This document shows positions 24,901 through 39,900 of a stretch of DNA of 64,000 nt, in pieces. Made by a program: the position numbers and the translations under genes. Numbering within the stretch: position 1 is the first letter of the stretch; each line of letters begins with the position of its first letter. Below the pieces are notes generated by a model, which was given only the letters and a program-made list of their open reading frames with translations, made no database searches and was not told the DNA's origin. The DNA is from Litoditis marina (taxonomy: Eukaryota; Nematoda; Chromadorea; Rhabditida; Rhabditidae): contig OZ038439.1 of assembly GCA_964036275.1 (NCBI GenBank), positions 1,455,001-1,519,000 of the forward strand, in the 5' to 3' direction.

Positions 24901-27900
24901 GACAGAGACGCGTTAATCCAAACACATATCTCCGCCGCTTTTCAGGTTCAAGACTACTTCAAGGAGATGAAGCGATTGAAGAGGCTAAATCTACGCTCGG
25001 CGATGTTCGAACTGGATAGACTTGATGAGCTTCCGAGTGGTTTAAGGTATAACAGAAAAGGATGTCAATCCCATTTGCCTTAGACCGAACTCTCTCTCTC
25101 TCTCTTGTCTCAGTTAGATGATACATAGGTGAAAGAATTGCTCACGTGAAACGTGAAGAGCCAACGACAATGATGAGCTTCACCTTTTCAGGTTTTTCTC
25201 TGATGTATTTCGTCTGACGTGACAACAAACCACAATCTCAACTACTCCCATGGAGCAATTCCTATATTGACACATTTTCAGATATGTCCAGCTCAGTGGC
25301 GCTCGGCCCTTTCCCGCCACAGTTCTGAAGCGATTTCTCCAAGAACAACGAGAGCTAGAGGAGCTCAACCTCGCTCCCGTTCCTGTGTTAAATGAAGATA
25401 TTCTATCCGCTATCGGACAACTCAGTAATCTACGAATACTTCATCTGGGATTCTGTCATCAAGCCGACTTTCCCTACGACTCCCTCGCGGGTCTAACCAA
25501 CATTCGCCAGCTAAGGCTCGAGGTGGTTATTCAGTATTGTTATTATCATTTATCAAATCGTAAATCAGGCAGCTAATCCACCAAGAGACGGCTTGAAGTC
25601 AGAGAGATAACAAAACCAATACAATTCATCAGCCTTTAATATGATTTGTACCAATCTAAATGCCCATATCCCCTTCAATCACAATCAAATGTTTCAGTGC
25701 CTACCCGGTCTGACTGAGGGCACCCTACGCCTTCTTCTAACCTCAATGGAACACCTTGAGAGTCTTTCAATGAGAAAATGCCGGAATATCCGGGATTACT
25801 CCTCTCTATCCCTCTGTACACAACTGACCACGCTCGATATATCGGATACGATACAATTCTCCGATGAAGACTATCTAACTCTATGTACATTCGGACGATT
25901 GAAGAGTCTGTCGCTAACCAATTGCCTGAATCTGACCACTCGCGGGGTCAACATGGCACTCACCAGGTGTCAGCTACGTGACGTAAGTGCGACAACAATA
26001 CACTTTCGTGGGTACACAAAACCATTCATCGATCTACATAATTAACTTTTCTCGGAAATTCAAACCAAAAATTACCTAAATGAAGACTTCTCCAAGAAAA
26101 TTATTCACGTTCAAATGTGCGCATAACTGATAGACGTGCCAATCTTTCTCAAATACGGAGCAAGGTCTAACACATAGATGCCTTTGGAAGCTTCCACTGG
26201 TTCTAGCGACTTTCCCGCCCAAATCAACCTCAATTCTTGCAGATAGTCATCACCAGATGTGCGATGGTTAGCGATGAAATGATGTACATGTTGGCATCTA
26301 CCCAACGGGAGCTGGAGACCATATCTCTACAGGAATGTGGTTCCATTACCAGGTCAGACGCCGCGAAAAAAAAGAGAAACTAGATAATTCTGGCGTTCTC
26401 TAGTGACTTCCATGAAACTAATCGAAACTACTTTATGTCATTCAATCTTTCTGAGAACGATTCTTATGCGAATGGACATGTCGAGCCAACACCATAGATG
26501 CACATGAATTTTTCACATTGGCGCCCCACTTAGTAAATACCGCAGAGTTCTCGAATTGTACAAGACTATTCTTTCAGCAAGGGCTTCTCCTCCCTCGCCT
26601 GGCTGCGGAATGTGTCCCTGCTCAGGGAGGTGGACGTTTCTCGCAACAAGAACGTGGACGACACCGTTGTGCTCAGTCTGCATAATGCTCTGACGATGGC
26701 CGATCGCCGGAGCGCCAACCGGAAATACGGGGCATTTGACAGTCCGCACAAGGACGAGAAACCAACGGTAGGCGAGAGGCATAATCATATGTATACTCTC
26801 AAGCCAAATGCACATCAAATCACCTAGGTACTCCGATGGCTTAGTACCACAGGGTGCTCGTGAAAACACATTGGAAGCGAACCACGTCACCACTGCAAAC
26901 TACGCGTACATATCAGCATAATCACGCCACTCTTCAAATGTCATGTTTCTCTATTAAAAACGTAAAAGCCCACATGTTGCTCACAAGAATAATTTTCCGA
27001 GGTTATCTGACCATGGGTGAAACGTCAATATTTCCAGAACATGACACTATTCTTCCTTGCTGCTAACTACGAGTTCAGTCGAAAGCGACCACTTCTCAAA
27101 TGCAAATACTTGATCACCGATCACATTCCTTCATTTCAGAAGATGATAATGTACATATTCGACACCAGCATCTCTAGTCTAGTCGGCGAGCAGGTGGAGG
27201 ATCTCATCATCCTCTGCTGACCTCATCAAATTGCGGTTACGTCACTGTTTTCTTTTTCTGACAACCACACAATGTCTGTTTGTGCCATCACTATTTGCTG
27301 AAAGCCACTCAATTTTTCCTGTGACTTCTTTTCTGGCAACCATCTATGGCCCGCGTCATACTTTTTAAGTGGACGTTAAACAAGGTATGTCATGCGCATT
27401 GATTCAGTTGGCGTACCGTGGCGTAAATTGATAGGCATGTTTTATTGAGAAAAACGCGAAAGTAATACATCGACGTACAAAGTATGAACCAGCCCCTATT
27501 TCATCGTTATAACCAACTCATAATAATGCGAACCCTTCAGCTGCCATGTTACCTCAAAGATGTACAAATGTAAATTATTATTACATTATAACCATAATTC
27601 GTTCATTTATTTATTTCCCATTGTACAAATCACTACTAATTATCGATGCTAATATTTACTAAGATGCCATACTTTTTCAACATTAGCTTCGAGGTTTATT
27701 GTATAGGAACGGGTTGAAGATTACAGCAGAAATACACGTTTGTACCGATGTGCCTTAATAAAAGTTTTATCGAACGAGAATCTTGAATACAAATACGGTC
27801 AGTTTATCGGGTTCCCCCAAATTGAAGTTTCACCAGAGGCCTGAGCGAAAATTCCACATCCACATTTCCTTCGCATTAGAGTAATCCCTCCACCTTTGCG

Positions 27901-30900
27901 GATCTTATTGACCGTTTTTCCACTTGATTTTCGAATTACAGCACCCCCCCCCCCCCCCAAATTGTTTAACCTTTCTTTCTTGAAGTCTTGCTTATTAAAG
28001 TATATCCTCCCTGATAACAAGATAACTAGAACGAGTAACCGATCAGCTGACTAACCTGTTCCGGTTGACCGGGAAACTGTTGTTGTGCGTAGGCACTGAA
28101 CTGGTGAAACGTCTGCGCGTTCAACGCCTCCTGAATCTGCTTCCTGCAACAAAACAATTATCATAGGAGAGGAAACACTTTTTTGATCCTGAACATACGC
28201 CAGTTTTTGAATCAACTGATTCAATGTCACTCATAGAGCTATAAATGGAAAAGATACGTATTCCGAGGTTTCCGAAAAATCTAGAATTCTGTCATAATAC
28301 TCAAATGCTATTTTTCTAACAAATTTATCTAGCTGAAAAAAAAGCAAACTAAATCAACTCTGACTTAATTCTCGACCAGGATATACAAACTACAACGTGT
28401 TACAGATCAATACATGTACAGAGCAAAGATAAAAATATACTACGTGCTACGTTGCACTTTTGGCACTATTATACACAATCGTAAAACGAATAGAAAAACC
28501 AACCGCTGGGCCTCGAATATCTCTAGATTCGGCTGCTGTTGTTGCGAATGTGGCAGAACGGCCGACAATTGGCGCAGTTCCAAGGATTCCGGCCTGAAAC
28601 GTGAGAAAATCGACGACAAGCACACTTTGGCAACCTTGGCTATATTGCCGGAAAAAAAAACACAAAAAGGCTCTCTTATTACCAAACTTTGCAGCTATTC
28701 AGGTTGAAATATGAAAGTTGACGTTTTTTTTACGTTAACTTAGTTACAGATGATAATACCACATTACAGAATGTCTTAGCTACCAATAAAGTACACCACG
28801 AAACAGAAACAGAGGTGAAGGAAGAAATGGAGCGGTGGACTGGTTTCAAAGCTATACAAACATCTGAATCTGATGAGTTGTTTTCTAATACTAATACTCG
28901 CAACATACCATTTAACTAGTAATGATAATCATTATCTGAGCGCGAAATTAAACTTAGTACTTAGTACTTTTCATTTCGAAAATCAGCTCACGTTTACCGA
29001 TTTCTTCAATTAAAAATTAAAAATGTACGCTATAGAGAAATTCTAAAATTTTCCATAACGAAACTTCTGAATTTCACAAGCTGAGGTGCCTGTTCAGAGC
29101 AGAGGACGGTAAAAGCTCAGGGACCTTTTCACAGAACTCAAAAAAAATTGGGTACAAGTTCTAGAAACTCAGTAAACACGAGCCATTTTTCTGATGAAAA
29201 TTCGAAACCATAACCTTCATATCTTCGCATCAAAAAACAAGTTATTAGTTGGGAATTGGTCACATGTTACTGGTGTGTAAGAATATGGTACTGAAAATCC
29301 CGAAATCTGTCACCGAACTGACCGAACGCCTATTCGGGCGAAGTGAACCACGTGTGGAGCGAGGCGGGAATTAGTATGAGAGGCGCGATCAATAACACGT
29401 CGCTATGAGACACTAGGAGAAGAGATGGTTAATGGAGGAACGGAAGGAAAGGAGAGACACTCAATTCAGGGGCGAATGATAGGCAATTGGCCAGGCAACT
29501 ACGGTAGTTTCGAAATGAAAACACACATTGGTAGAGAATTTAGTGACCGTCGCCGTATTCAGTTAGCTAGCTCAAATAGCCGGGTAGCGGGTCTGATTCA
29601 CGTCACGATTAGTTCATTATATTTTCTGCTAACTAAGGGCAGGTTTGCTAGTTTTGCATATAAGCAGGCTAAATATCAAAACAAGTGAATGAGTAGGGTA
29701 TAGTACACTATTTGAATTTAACTCAAATAGCTTACCGGGTTTTTTGAACTTGAAGCATCATGACAGGAGAAAAGTACTTGCTCCGGCAGGGATTCGAACC
29801 GCTTGCTAACATCTGCCGACGCGAGCGATACGTAATTACTGTACCAACTAAGCTGCCGAGACAGGTGTTGGGGGATAAAGAAAAGCTGTTCGCGTCCGTA
29901 ACCGGCATTAACTAATGTCTACATCTCGCTGAATTACAAGCCGGAATAAAACTGTAGCTATGCTCCAACAGTTCAACGGTCACTGGCCCATCGGATAATA
30001 ACTCATAACATTCGCAAAAAAAAGTTTTCCAAAATAGAAATGCCTCATGTTAGGCGCTCCTGATTTGATCATCATTTTAATTAGAAGATTAACTAAATAA
30101 TTCAAGCATGCATGACTGAAAAGAAACGAAGCAGGTGGAATCATCCTGCTAACTACAGTGCTTCAAGCGTGCGACTTAGCAAAAGGGTGATGACCCTATT
30201 CCCTATCCCTATATGCTTAAAGAGACCGAAACAAAAATAGTTAATTTCAGTCATTTTGACAATCTTTTAGGCGATATAGCAGTAAACTACACAAAAGGGG
30301 GAGGTTGTATTAGGTCTAAGACCGTTTGTCGTTTGATAAAGTTACCCAGGCCAAAACAGTACGCTCAACTACTGAACGCAGTTACGCAGTCAACAAAATT
30401 CAGTTCTCCAAAACTTTCCTTAAAAACAACATGTTGACTGAAAACTATATAAGTGTTGCAGTGTATGGCTATACATCTGAATGTAACCTTCCTTATGTTG
30501 ATTGGAATTGCATGGAGGGGATGCGTAATTGAGTTATGCTGTTATAAATGATGGACACATGAGACGGGGGCTATTCAATGGCAGCATGTTCGCTCACTCA
30601 ACCAGAAAGAAATGTGGAAATTGATCGATCAAATTGATAATTAATTGAAGAGAGGAATAAACACATATAATTAGATTATCATAAATTCACTCCAAACCAT
30701 AGAGGAACGTGTCTCATCATACCTACATCTGTAAACAAAGGTTTTTGTCAGCCTAGTCGCCGTATTTGATTTCGCGATTACCCAAAACCAGCGGTCAAGA
30801 GTAAAACTACAACTTTCACCGATAAGTGCTATCATAACGCTCACCCTCTGAACCGCACTGGGCACTATATTACGTATGACGTGCCTTATTTCGAATATAA

Positions 30901-33900
30901 TACCCAAATATCACAACGTTGTCACAAGAATTTCTCACAAAATATGCCAAATTTCGTGGTTATCTATCCATGTGAACCTGAGTATGGCTGTTGCCACCCT
31001 GATCCCAAAATCTTCTTGGAACTTGGAAGACTTGTTTTCCTCCCACCTTTTGACGCCAACTACATCTACACACCACGGCAGTCATACGGGATAAGAACAA
31101 AGTTTGAATACTTGCATTGTATTGTAAATTATATTGTAAACGTGACGAAACGTACACGGTAATAACCGGTTCGATAAAGTCGGCGAATACGTGAAACAAC
31201 TTGACTTCGCATCAGAACTAGACTAATTCCCCCACATTAACTTCAAATTGTATAACTTTGGATCGAAACAGAGCAAGTTTGGGATCAAAAGTACACCGTG
31301 CCAGCGCCCTTTTGGCGTTAAAACATGTACACACGACGACATCCAGCGATACGGAATAAAACAAAGCTTGTATAATTGTATTGTACTGTAAACTATATTG
31401 TAAACGTGAGGAAACATGAAACGTACACGGTAACTGGCTCGCTGGAGTCGGCGATAAAGTTCTTGGAGGGACAAACACCCATCATATATTTTCTCGATTG
31501 AAATATCCCAAATATTCAAACTTTGAAAATCGACTCATTTCGAATCAAAACTAGACCCACATTGGCCAAAATGGAGTTCGTTTTTCGGTAGCTGATCAAT
31601 TTCTGACTGAGGTATGGGTTTCGTAGATCAAAATCAAACGGACACGGTGGCCGGATAAACGTGCTTAAACGTGACTACACGTGATAAAACGTACACGGTG
31701 ACAGGTTCGATGGAGTCTGCGATGAAGTTCTTGAAGGGGGGACAGACTCGGTCCATCATGAACACAAACGAAGCCATCGCATCCAGTCGCGGCAGGCTGG
31801 CCAGGTCGCGCCACGCTTTCCTGGAACAGGATCTCAATTAACTTTGTTAAGTTAGTTAAGGTATATGAAGTAAAGTTTTGACTTATCGGAGTTTAATTTG
31901 AGAGGAGTTACACGAGACAAGCAGACTAGGAAACATAATGGTCATCATACATAACTGAACACAACTAACACTGATGATACATACTCACTCTGTTGTATCT
32001 CTATAAAATCAAAATCGAAAAATGTAAATAGTATCTTGAATATATTCGCTATCACGCTATTTGAAAATATGCAGCTTAGTGCTCAGCAAATGACACATTT
32101 GAATCGATTCAACTGGAACTATACATGTTTTTACCAAACATTATCTGCAGCTTAGGAAGCCATAGTATGAACAGATAGCTTAATCTTTCATCTTTGTTGA
32201 ATTGGGGATTTGCTTAAAGCTAGTCACTTTACTGTCACACGACTATCATTTCAATCAACATGATCCTGTTTGACATTTAAACTCAATGGCCTAATCCTTT
32301 ATCTTTGTTCTTTGATCTTACCAATGGACGATCCGTTTCAAGATAGAAACTAAAAACCACACCACGAAGGGTACAGGGGCCGAAACGATACAACTTTAAA
32401 CTTAATCAATGACTTTATAGATTTTCACTACATTCGTGATGCATAACTGAGAATGCTATGAAAACACGAGGAACAGCCCCTGAGCAAAAGAAATGCAACA
32501 TAGAATGGCTCAAAAACATTATAATTAAGATTTCCCAGAACATTGAGCATCAGGTGCAAATTAACATTAGACAATGGTCAGGGGAGTTGCATTGACATCA
32601 TAATTTGAACCCTATTCGACTGATACGGGTTACGGGTGACACATTGACACGTGCGTTTGGCCTAATACGTAATGGCCGCAAACTGTGTAAGTGGAATTTA
32701 TCAAATTGGATTAGGAAAATAATTCATGGCAAATTATGAAAAACAGTTTAGTCGAGTTCAAGTGATGGAATTGCCTGAGACCGATAGAGGGATAGATAGG
32801 AGATAGAATGAACAGTATATTGTTCTGGGGCAGAGTCACCTCTAATATGAAAAGTTTGGTTATGTTTGTTCATCTTGTTGAACTGTTTTTTCAAAGCACA
32901 GAAATTTCTAAGTGTTCATAAAGTTTTCACTTCACGTATCATCAAACGTCAAAAGATCGAGCAGACGTTTCAATTCCGACCAAAACTCGCAAAACTGTAA
33001 GAGTCCAGAATCGTGTGAAACATAGTAGATTATACTAATCAACCATTGTATGTCAAAAAATGTCTGAAACCCCACTGCTCAAAAATCAAAAATTTCATAA
33101 CTAAAAATTTTACACTAAAATAGAAGATACTTATTCTCGCATCCACTATCTGTTCGGGTCTAATCAGAGCTTCTTCAAGTTTGAAAGCATAATCACATTT
33201 TCCATGAAAAGATGACATATTGACTACTTACTACTACTTCTAGTAATCAACAAATATGATACTTGAAAGAAAAAAACATTCAAGGGAGATTAACATTATC
33301 CTGCGAAGCCTGAGCGATTCCCAGAAAAATACTACGACTCTACGACAAAGTCCGCTTCGTATTGTAAATGTTTAGTAACACTCAAATTACAAAAACACAT
33401 GTCAATAGAAAACATTACAACTAGTAACTAGTAGCCAGTACGTAACTTTACTTCAGTATGTCCAATTAAGTGCCCCACTCCTTTAAAGCCCGACTTCTGA
33501 TTTGGCCTAAAAGTGCCAGTAGGTTGGCGTCAATAGGTCATTCTTCACTGAATAAAACTACTTTGTTTGAGCAAAACTTTGCAGGTCTCGTGGGAAAAAC
33601 AACCTCTACTTACAATTTTTGTCAACGTTGCCGATAGCCGATTCAAAAAGAAAATTTTGTCAAAAAAATCTCTCTTGGAGAACTGGAGTTGAGTCAAGTA
33701 AACTTGGCTGAGTGGTCATAAGAAATCCACGAAAACTCGATCATTGGTTGATGCAAACGAGGTCTACTGATCGTAAAAGGGGTTTTTTTTTGAATAGTCA
33801 CGCCTTATTGCTGTGTTGTTGAGAGTTGAGACAAACAGATAGTGAAATGTAATTTCCAGCCGGGGATCAACAGAAAGCCCTTCATCTCCCCTCATCCACA

Positions 33901-36900
33901 CGGCCTCAGTCCATCTGATATTAGTATGCATGTCATCTCTCATTCACCCAAAAAACACACCAGATACATTACATTACATTCCCAATTAGGTAGTTCCATC
34001 ACACAAACTGCATGGCAGAGAACAACATAGAAAATGCCCAAAATTTTCGAGTGAGAGGGGGGTGCTGACTGCTGAAACTGTAGGCTGTATTTAATGACTG
34101 TCACAGAGTTGAATACAAACATCTGCTAACTGTCTTCCTTATCAAAAATCGAAAGATCGATTTTACATTCGAAATTCGAACTCAAAAACTAAATTTTCTT
34201 CGACCAAACCAAACTCGAAACATTCAACTCAGTTCAGTTAACCACGCCTTAGCCCTAAGTTCAGCTCGTACATAGTTAAATAGCCAGAACAACTCAGAAA
34301 AAAGGTTTATCTCTAATTCAAAATCACAAAATTAACCGTATTTCAATGAGAAAAGTGGTTCCTTTTCTGAGAAATAATCGAACTTTATTGGTCAGTCAGC
34401 TCATCCTCTCTCATGGAACCGGGAAGAATGAAATACTACTGCGAGTGCGGTTCGCCGTGTATTTTGTATGCGAGAAACGCCGCCCCAAATTGAATCAGGC
34501 GCACAATTTGGCAAGCATTCCTCTCCCATTCTACACTACGTTTTCCCATTTCAGAGGCAAACATGTTCGACAAAAGATGGCTAATACATTATAACAATGC
34601 ATTTCCAATATGATGACATTAGAAAATTCCGCAACTACACTAGTGAATTGGACTGATCAGTCGAAAAAATGCAAAGTACATAGAACTTTTCGTTCGATCT
34701 CAAGTCTATGGGCAAATAGCTGGTACATTCCATTTTTCCGAACACCGGTGTGCCACAAAAACTGCACCAACCCACAGGTAGTCATGTACCAGTAAGGTCT
34801 GACTAAGCGACAAAAAGTAATCCATTTTTCGATGTAAACATGTGAAAATTTGGAATTTTTCCAAAAAAGTAGACCGATTTTCATCTTTTCGGCTAAAAAG
34901 TAGACGGTTTTTCGAATTATTCTGACTATTTGGACAACCTTGCTGCTATATGCAGGTAGTGTCGGTTCGAGGTTGGACGAGTTAAGTCCTCCATGGAAAA
35001 AAGCGAACAGTTTTGTCAGAAACTGCAGCGATTTTGAAATACTTTTGGGTCCCTGCAGGCCTTCAGCCCAGACAAGGAAAAAGTAAAGGATCCTCGATCA
35101 GCTAACTGGGGTATCACACCTATGCACAATACTATACAATCCAGTGACAGTGTGTCAATAAGAACCACTATGGTTCATTCGTTATCCAAACTACCCAATC
35201 CCCAACAGCTAAGTTCGTATTAACCAGTCGTTCTCAGAGTAATTCCCAGCCATTTACGATATATGTGTGAGAAGAGCCAAACAAACGCAAGAAAAGATAG
35301 CGTGAAAACAACCAGGAACATCGTTGACAAATGGGAAAATGTCATTTCAACCGAGACCGCCGCAGAACAACAATTCAACAATACGAGCAGAAATGCAATA
35401 AGCATCGGCTAGAAACACGATGTTGCGGTTGAATAACATCTAACACTTTCTAGGGTTCGCTCTTTCCGAAGCAAACCAGTGTATGTTGCCCTATCCCACT
35501 GTGTGTGTAGTTTGATCCCATAGCTTCACAGTTGAAATTTGCCTATACCTACATCAAACTACAACCAAGAGCTCATCTCACTCCCAATACTTCGTATGTT
35601 CTAAGGATGGGTGAAATTACGAAGTTTCTAATTTCCACTCACATTATCTTGCTACAATCATAAGAAACATGTTACCTTTCAACTTTCAATTCCAATTAAG
35701 CAATGACATACTTCCATTACACCAAATTCAGATTCCTTATTCTCTAAAACATCACCCTTTTTGCACCACTGAACGGAGCCACAAGAGAAGGATGCTTTTT
35801 CATGGGCTTACTGGCCGTATGGGCTTCCTCAAATTCCAACAACTAATTAGGCATAATGGATGGGGGCCAGAGACCTCACAGAGATCAACAAAACAAATGG
35901 GAAGTATGTTCAATTTGGCTACTACAAAGCTGGTTGGTTCACATGAAAAATCAAACTATGAAGGACCGATTAACCATCTGAGAGCAAAACACGTCTCGAA
36001 ACACAGTCAAAACGATTTTGAGTGGCATAATTCATAGAGCACATAATTCGATAAAATGAAAGTTCGATTTGATTATGATGTGAGATCTTTATCGGCAAAT
36101 GAAATGTTTACCAGGGTAATTGTTGGATAGACATATCTTTGAGTTGAGTTGAACTAATTCGTAAAAAATTCATATATTGGTTGAAAAAATTGATGAAAAA
36201 GAACGTTCCGACTTTTAATTCATCTTGTCGGGAGGAAGAGCAGAGTCATGAGAAACCGAAGCACCGTGAGAAAAATGAGGAAAGCCCTTTACGTTCCAAG
36301 TATCTCATCAAATTTCTGACTTATGCAGCCCATTTTTCATTGTAGATTCATGAATTTGCGAGAAAAGTAGACCGAATGTTCCTAATTTTGCGAATCAGGA
36401 GTCCATTTTCTGATCTTTTGCACAATTTGAACAAGTTCAGTGGAGTATGTTAAGAAGTGAGAAAAGTAGAGAAAATGAGGCTGGACAACAGGATAGCCGC
36501 TTCCTCTGTGCCTTATTCCTGATTGGCCCTGAGAGCCGGACGAAATCGCATTTGCTCTTCTTGCCACCACCACCCCATTTCACTTCGTTTGCATCTCGAA
36601 AAGAAGAAGGACACTAGACTAGTCGAGGAATATGTTTGCTACAAAAGTAAAACCAATCAACATCGGTATCAGAAAAACAACTTCAGAACCAATTCAAATA
36701 TTCCGAGCTTCATTCTATTAACCTGCGAAGAACTAAGAAACTGAGACACCAATATTGAAAAAATAGCACAATCGAATAGCGAAAAAAACACTTGTTCACA
36801 GACAATTAGCATACCCAATAACATCAGCTGTAAGTAGGTTAGAGTAAGAAGTGAAATACTCTTCCATGTAACAAAACGAAGAATCAAAACCTACAAACTT

Positions 36901-39900
36901 GCACGCATCATATAATTATTTCTCACAAAATGTTTAATAAGTGTTTCGCTGATCGAAAAGAGTGCCGTGGGAGCAAAACGTTATCCAAATCCTTCAGTTT
37001 TAGTTGGACCTCTTCGCAAATTAATATTAGAAAATCCGCTTATAGCGGCTTAGACATCAGGGGTGACCACAAGTTGCACGCGTGCAACAATTTCAAGAGG
37101 GGGGGGGGGGTCGTAAAGGCCTCGAAAGAGCCAATTTTTTAAAATTATGGTGATTTTTTTGCCAACTTTTGTGAAATTCTCGCAAATTTGAATATTTATT
37201 TCGTATTTTTTGGTCAATTTCTATTTTTCAAGGGGGAGGGGTCGGACCGGTGGTAGGGTCGGTCAACATTTTGGTCACCCCTGCTTAGACTTTTCGGCCC
37301 TCCGGCAGGGTCCAATTTTTCGAGAGAAAAAAGGTCAAATCCCAACTTTTACTGAAAATAGAATTCGTGATCAATTTTATCTTACTGTTTGCTATGTTCT
37401 GAGATGTATTTAGTAAGCACTCCGATTGCCAATAAAAACGAAAAACATCATAGCACTGTCACATCTGATCGAAGAAAAACTACCACAGCAACGTGATAAA
37501 TAGCCGCCATATGTGAACCGAGCATTGCAAAATGTACTCGGCATACTTTCACAACATCCGTTATAAGACAAAAATAGGAATATTATACGTTCTATGATGT
37601 CTAGTCAAACAAACAAATGAAGCTTCACAATGAGCTTTGCCTGACACATTTCTGGCTGCCTGCAACTGCTTCTGCAACTATCACAAATCAGTAAGGTGTG
37701 ACTATCTCACGAAATAGAAACCAGTTTCTCGATTTGAATACATGAAAGGTTTTAATTTTGACGGAAAAGTATGCAATTCTCCTCGATTCCATATTTGAAA
37801 GAAGGGAGCTCGTTTTTCGCATTTTCCGGCAATGGGGCATGACATGTCATTTGTCATACGCTCTATCCGTAGTACCTAAGTATCCTCAACTATATCGAAC
37901 CAGTACTCGTATTTTGTAAGCTCGAGTAGCCATGTAAGTTACATGACCAGCTTTTCAATGAGAAACTATTAACGTCCGATTCCCTTGTTTCAACAGATTT
38001 TTTGTCTGTTCTAGCAGTAGCAAAGGGTATCATTTCAAGTAACTTACATGGCTACTTGAGCTTACAGAATACGGCCACAGGTCTAGATTGAAAATGTGGT
38101 CAAAATGATTGCTCGAGGGTCAATTGGGTTGTCTTCGAGTTGGGGAGATGGAAATAAATGGATGAGTCCCCGGGGGAATGGGGGAAATATCAGCACCGAA
38201 TGGATAGGATGTCCGGCCCCATCTAGATTCACCTCAGAATGTCAAAATACGAAAAACGTTGAAAGGTAGAAACTATTGATTTTATAATTAGTTTTTACAT
38301 ATTTATAGTATACTTAAACTATTGAATTCAGATTTACAGTTACCGTCACGTTTGATAAAACATAACATTTAGATTAGATGGCAGAACTTCAAAATCTGGT
38401 AAAAAAAAAGTTACTTGGTTAATTCAAACATCCAGAAAATCAGATCTTACTGAAAAATGTGGAAAACCCAGTTTCCATCAAAACTTTGCTCAAAACTCTG
38501 TCCAGGACAATCAAAGGCAAAACATATATAAATCTTTTGCAACGAACATATAAACATATAGAGAATGTGAAACAAAAACATACCAGTGGGATGCGACTAG
38601 TTTACACAACGGAAACCATTCGTATTAACATTAACATCAGATATATATAATTTTTATCGAAATTGACTAAAATAGGACCTGTTTTTTTTTCAAATCAGGC
38701 CATTTGAACACCCTTACTGGACTAGAAGCAAATGTCATGTATCTCTCATCAAACATAATCCTTTCTTCCCGAAAGACACCGCGCGAGATAGCCGCGAACG
38801 CCAAAATACTAATCCCCTCTGGGGAACACATCAAAGACATTTTGGGACCATGGGCAGAGGTCCTGCATCATTTAGCATTTCGGGGGCACATCAGATATAT
38901 ACCGCCATACACCTAAGGATAAGGACCCTAAGGTGTGACTGTCCACAAGAAGCAGCAAATTTATCACTGTAGTTATACGAGAATCCATGATTTTGCATCA
39001 AACTTGGTTAGTTGTCCAGATTTAGGCCGAAAAGATACCGTTTGTTTTCATATTCTGACCACTTTATTGGAGAACAAACTATATCAAAATACATCCGCAC
39101 ACCACTAAGGTGCGACTAAGAACCTGTTTTTCGATTCGAAGGCGTGAAACTTCAAAATTTCACAAAAGTGGTCATATTCTCATACTCCGTTTTTGGAACT
39201 TTCAGGTTTCAGGACTACCTAAACAACGATTATGGATGCATCACGTTTTCATACCAAAAAGTAAGATCTGACCATCGTTATTGTGCTATTGGTCCACGAA
39301 ATTGGTTCTTGTGTAGAATAGGTAAAATTTCTTATTTCGCTTCAAGTTCGTCAATGTAAAATCTCGCAATTCAACATACCTCATTCGGCAATTCTAGCTT
39401 TTTTTCTTCGAAAAAACCGCTAACATCAGACATATAACTCTTTATCTTTATTTGTTATATGTTACAGGATACTCTTAAAATCCTAGAACCTAGAATACTA
39501 TCTCGCCTACACCTAAGATACAACATGCATGAATACACCACCAATATCCAGATACCAAGACTCTCATCCAAAGAAAGAGCAAGAACAGTGTACCAACGCA
39601 GTGATAACCAAACTCATTCAGCTAAACTGAAAAGCTAGTTCACCTACAGTGGGCTGTAAGCTGTAAGCACTGAGCTTAGAATTAACATGGTCCCAGGTGA
39701 TATAATCAATACAACCTATACAACTACAAATTACAATTGAATTCAACTTCAACCAATCCAAACTCACGTCATATCGGATCCTACGAGATCGAACCATCCG
39801 GCAGACTCACTACTCTCCGCGTACGGACCTTGGCGAACCTGAATTAAAAACATTACAAGCAAAAATGAAGAGTAAAGCAAACGACCAAGGTTGGTAATAG

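Larger units (their letters stand above)
28594..31694. other. Large intron 4 of the ACBD3-like gene
   Basis: Contains a tRNA-like sequence (29780-29866) and two diverged tandem copies of the preceding exon edge (31085-31490). I see no convincing nested protein gene. Confidence 0.6.
31821..39767. other. Large intron 3 of the ACBD3-like gene (7.9 kb)
   Basis: AT-rich and mostly without recognisable genes. It holds a GTAGTTTGATC element (35505-35566), a 165-base fold-back (37908-38072), a poly-G run near 37098 and several fragments of a diverged repeat with AAGTAGACCG, GACTATTTGGACAAC and AAGGTGTGACTATC strings (34795-34960, 36350-36420, 37690-37750, 38925-39180). A 61-codon membrane-protein-like ORF is noted separately. 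Confidence 0.55.

Noticed and set aside
35669..36037. 122-codon + strand ORF in intron 3 of the ACBD3-like gene
   Set aside because: Compositionally ordinary, no recognisable domain or splice context, and overlaps no conserved text.
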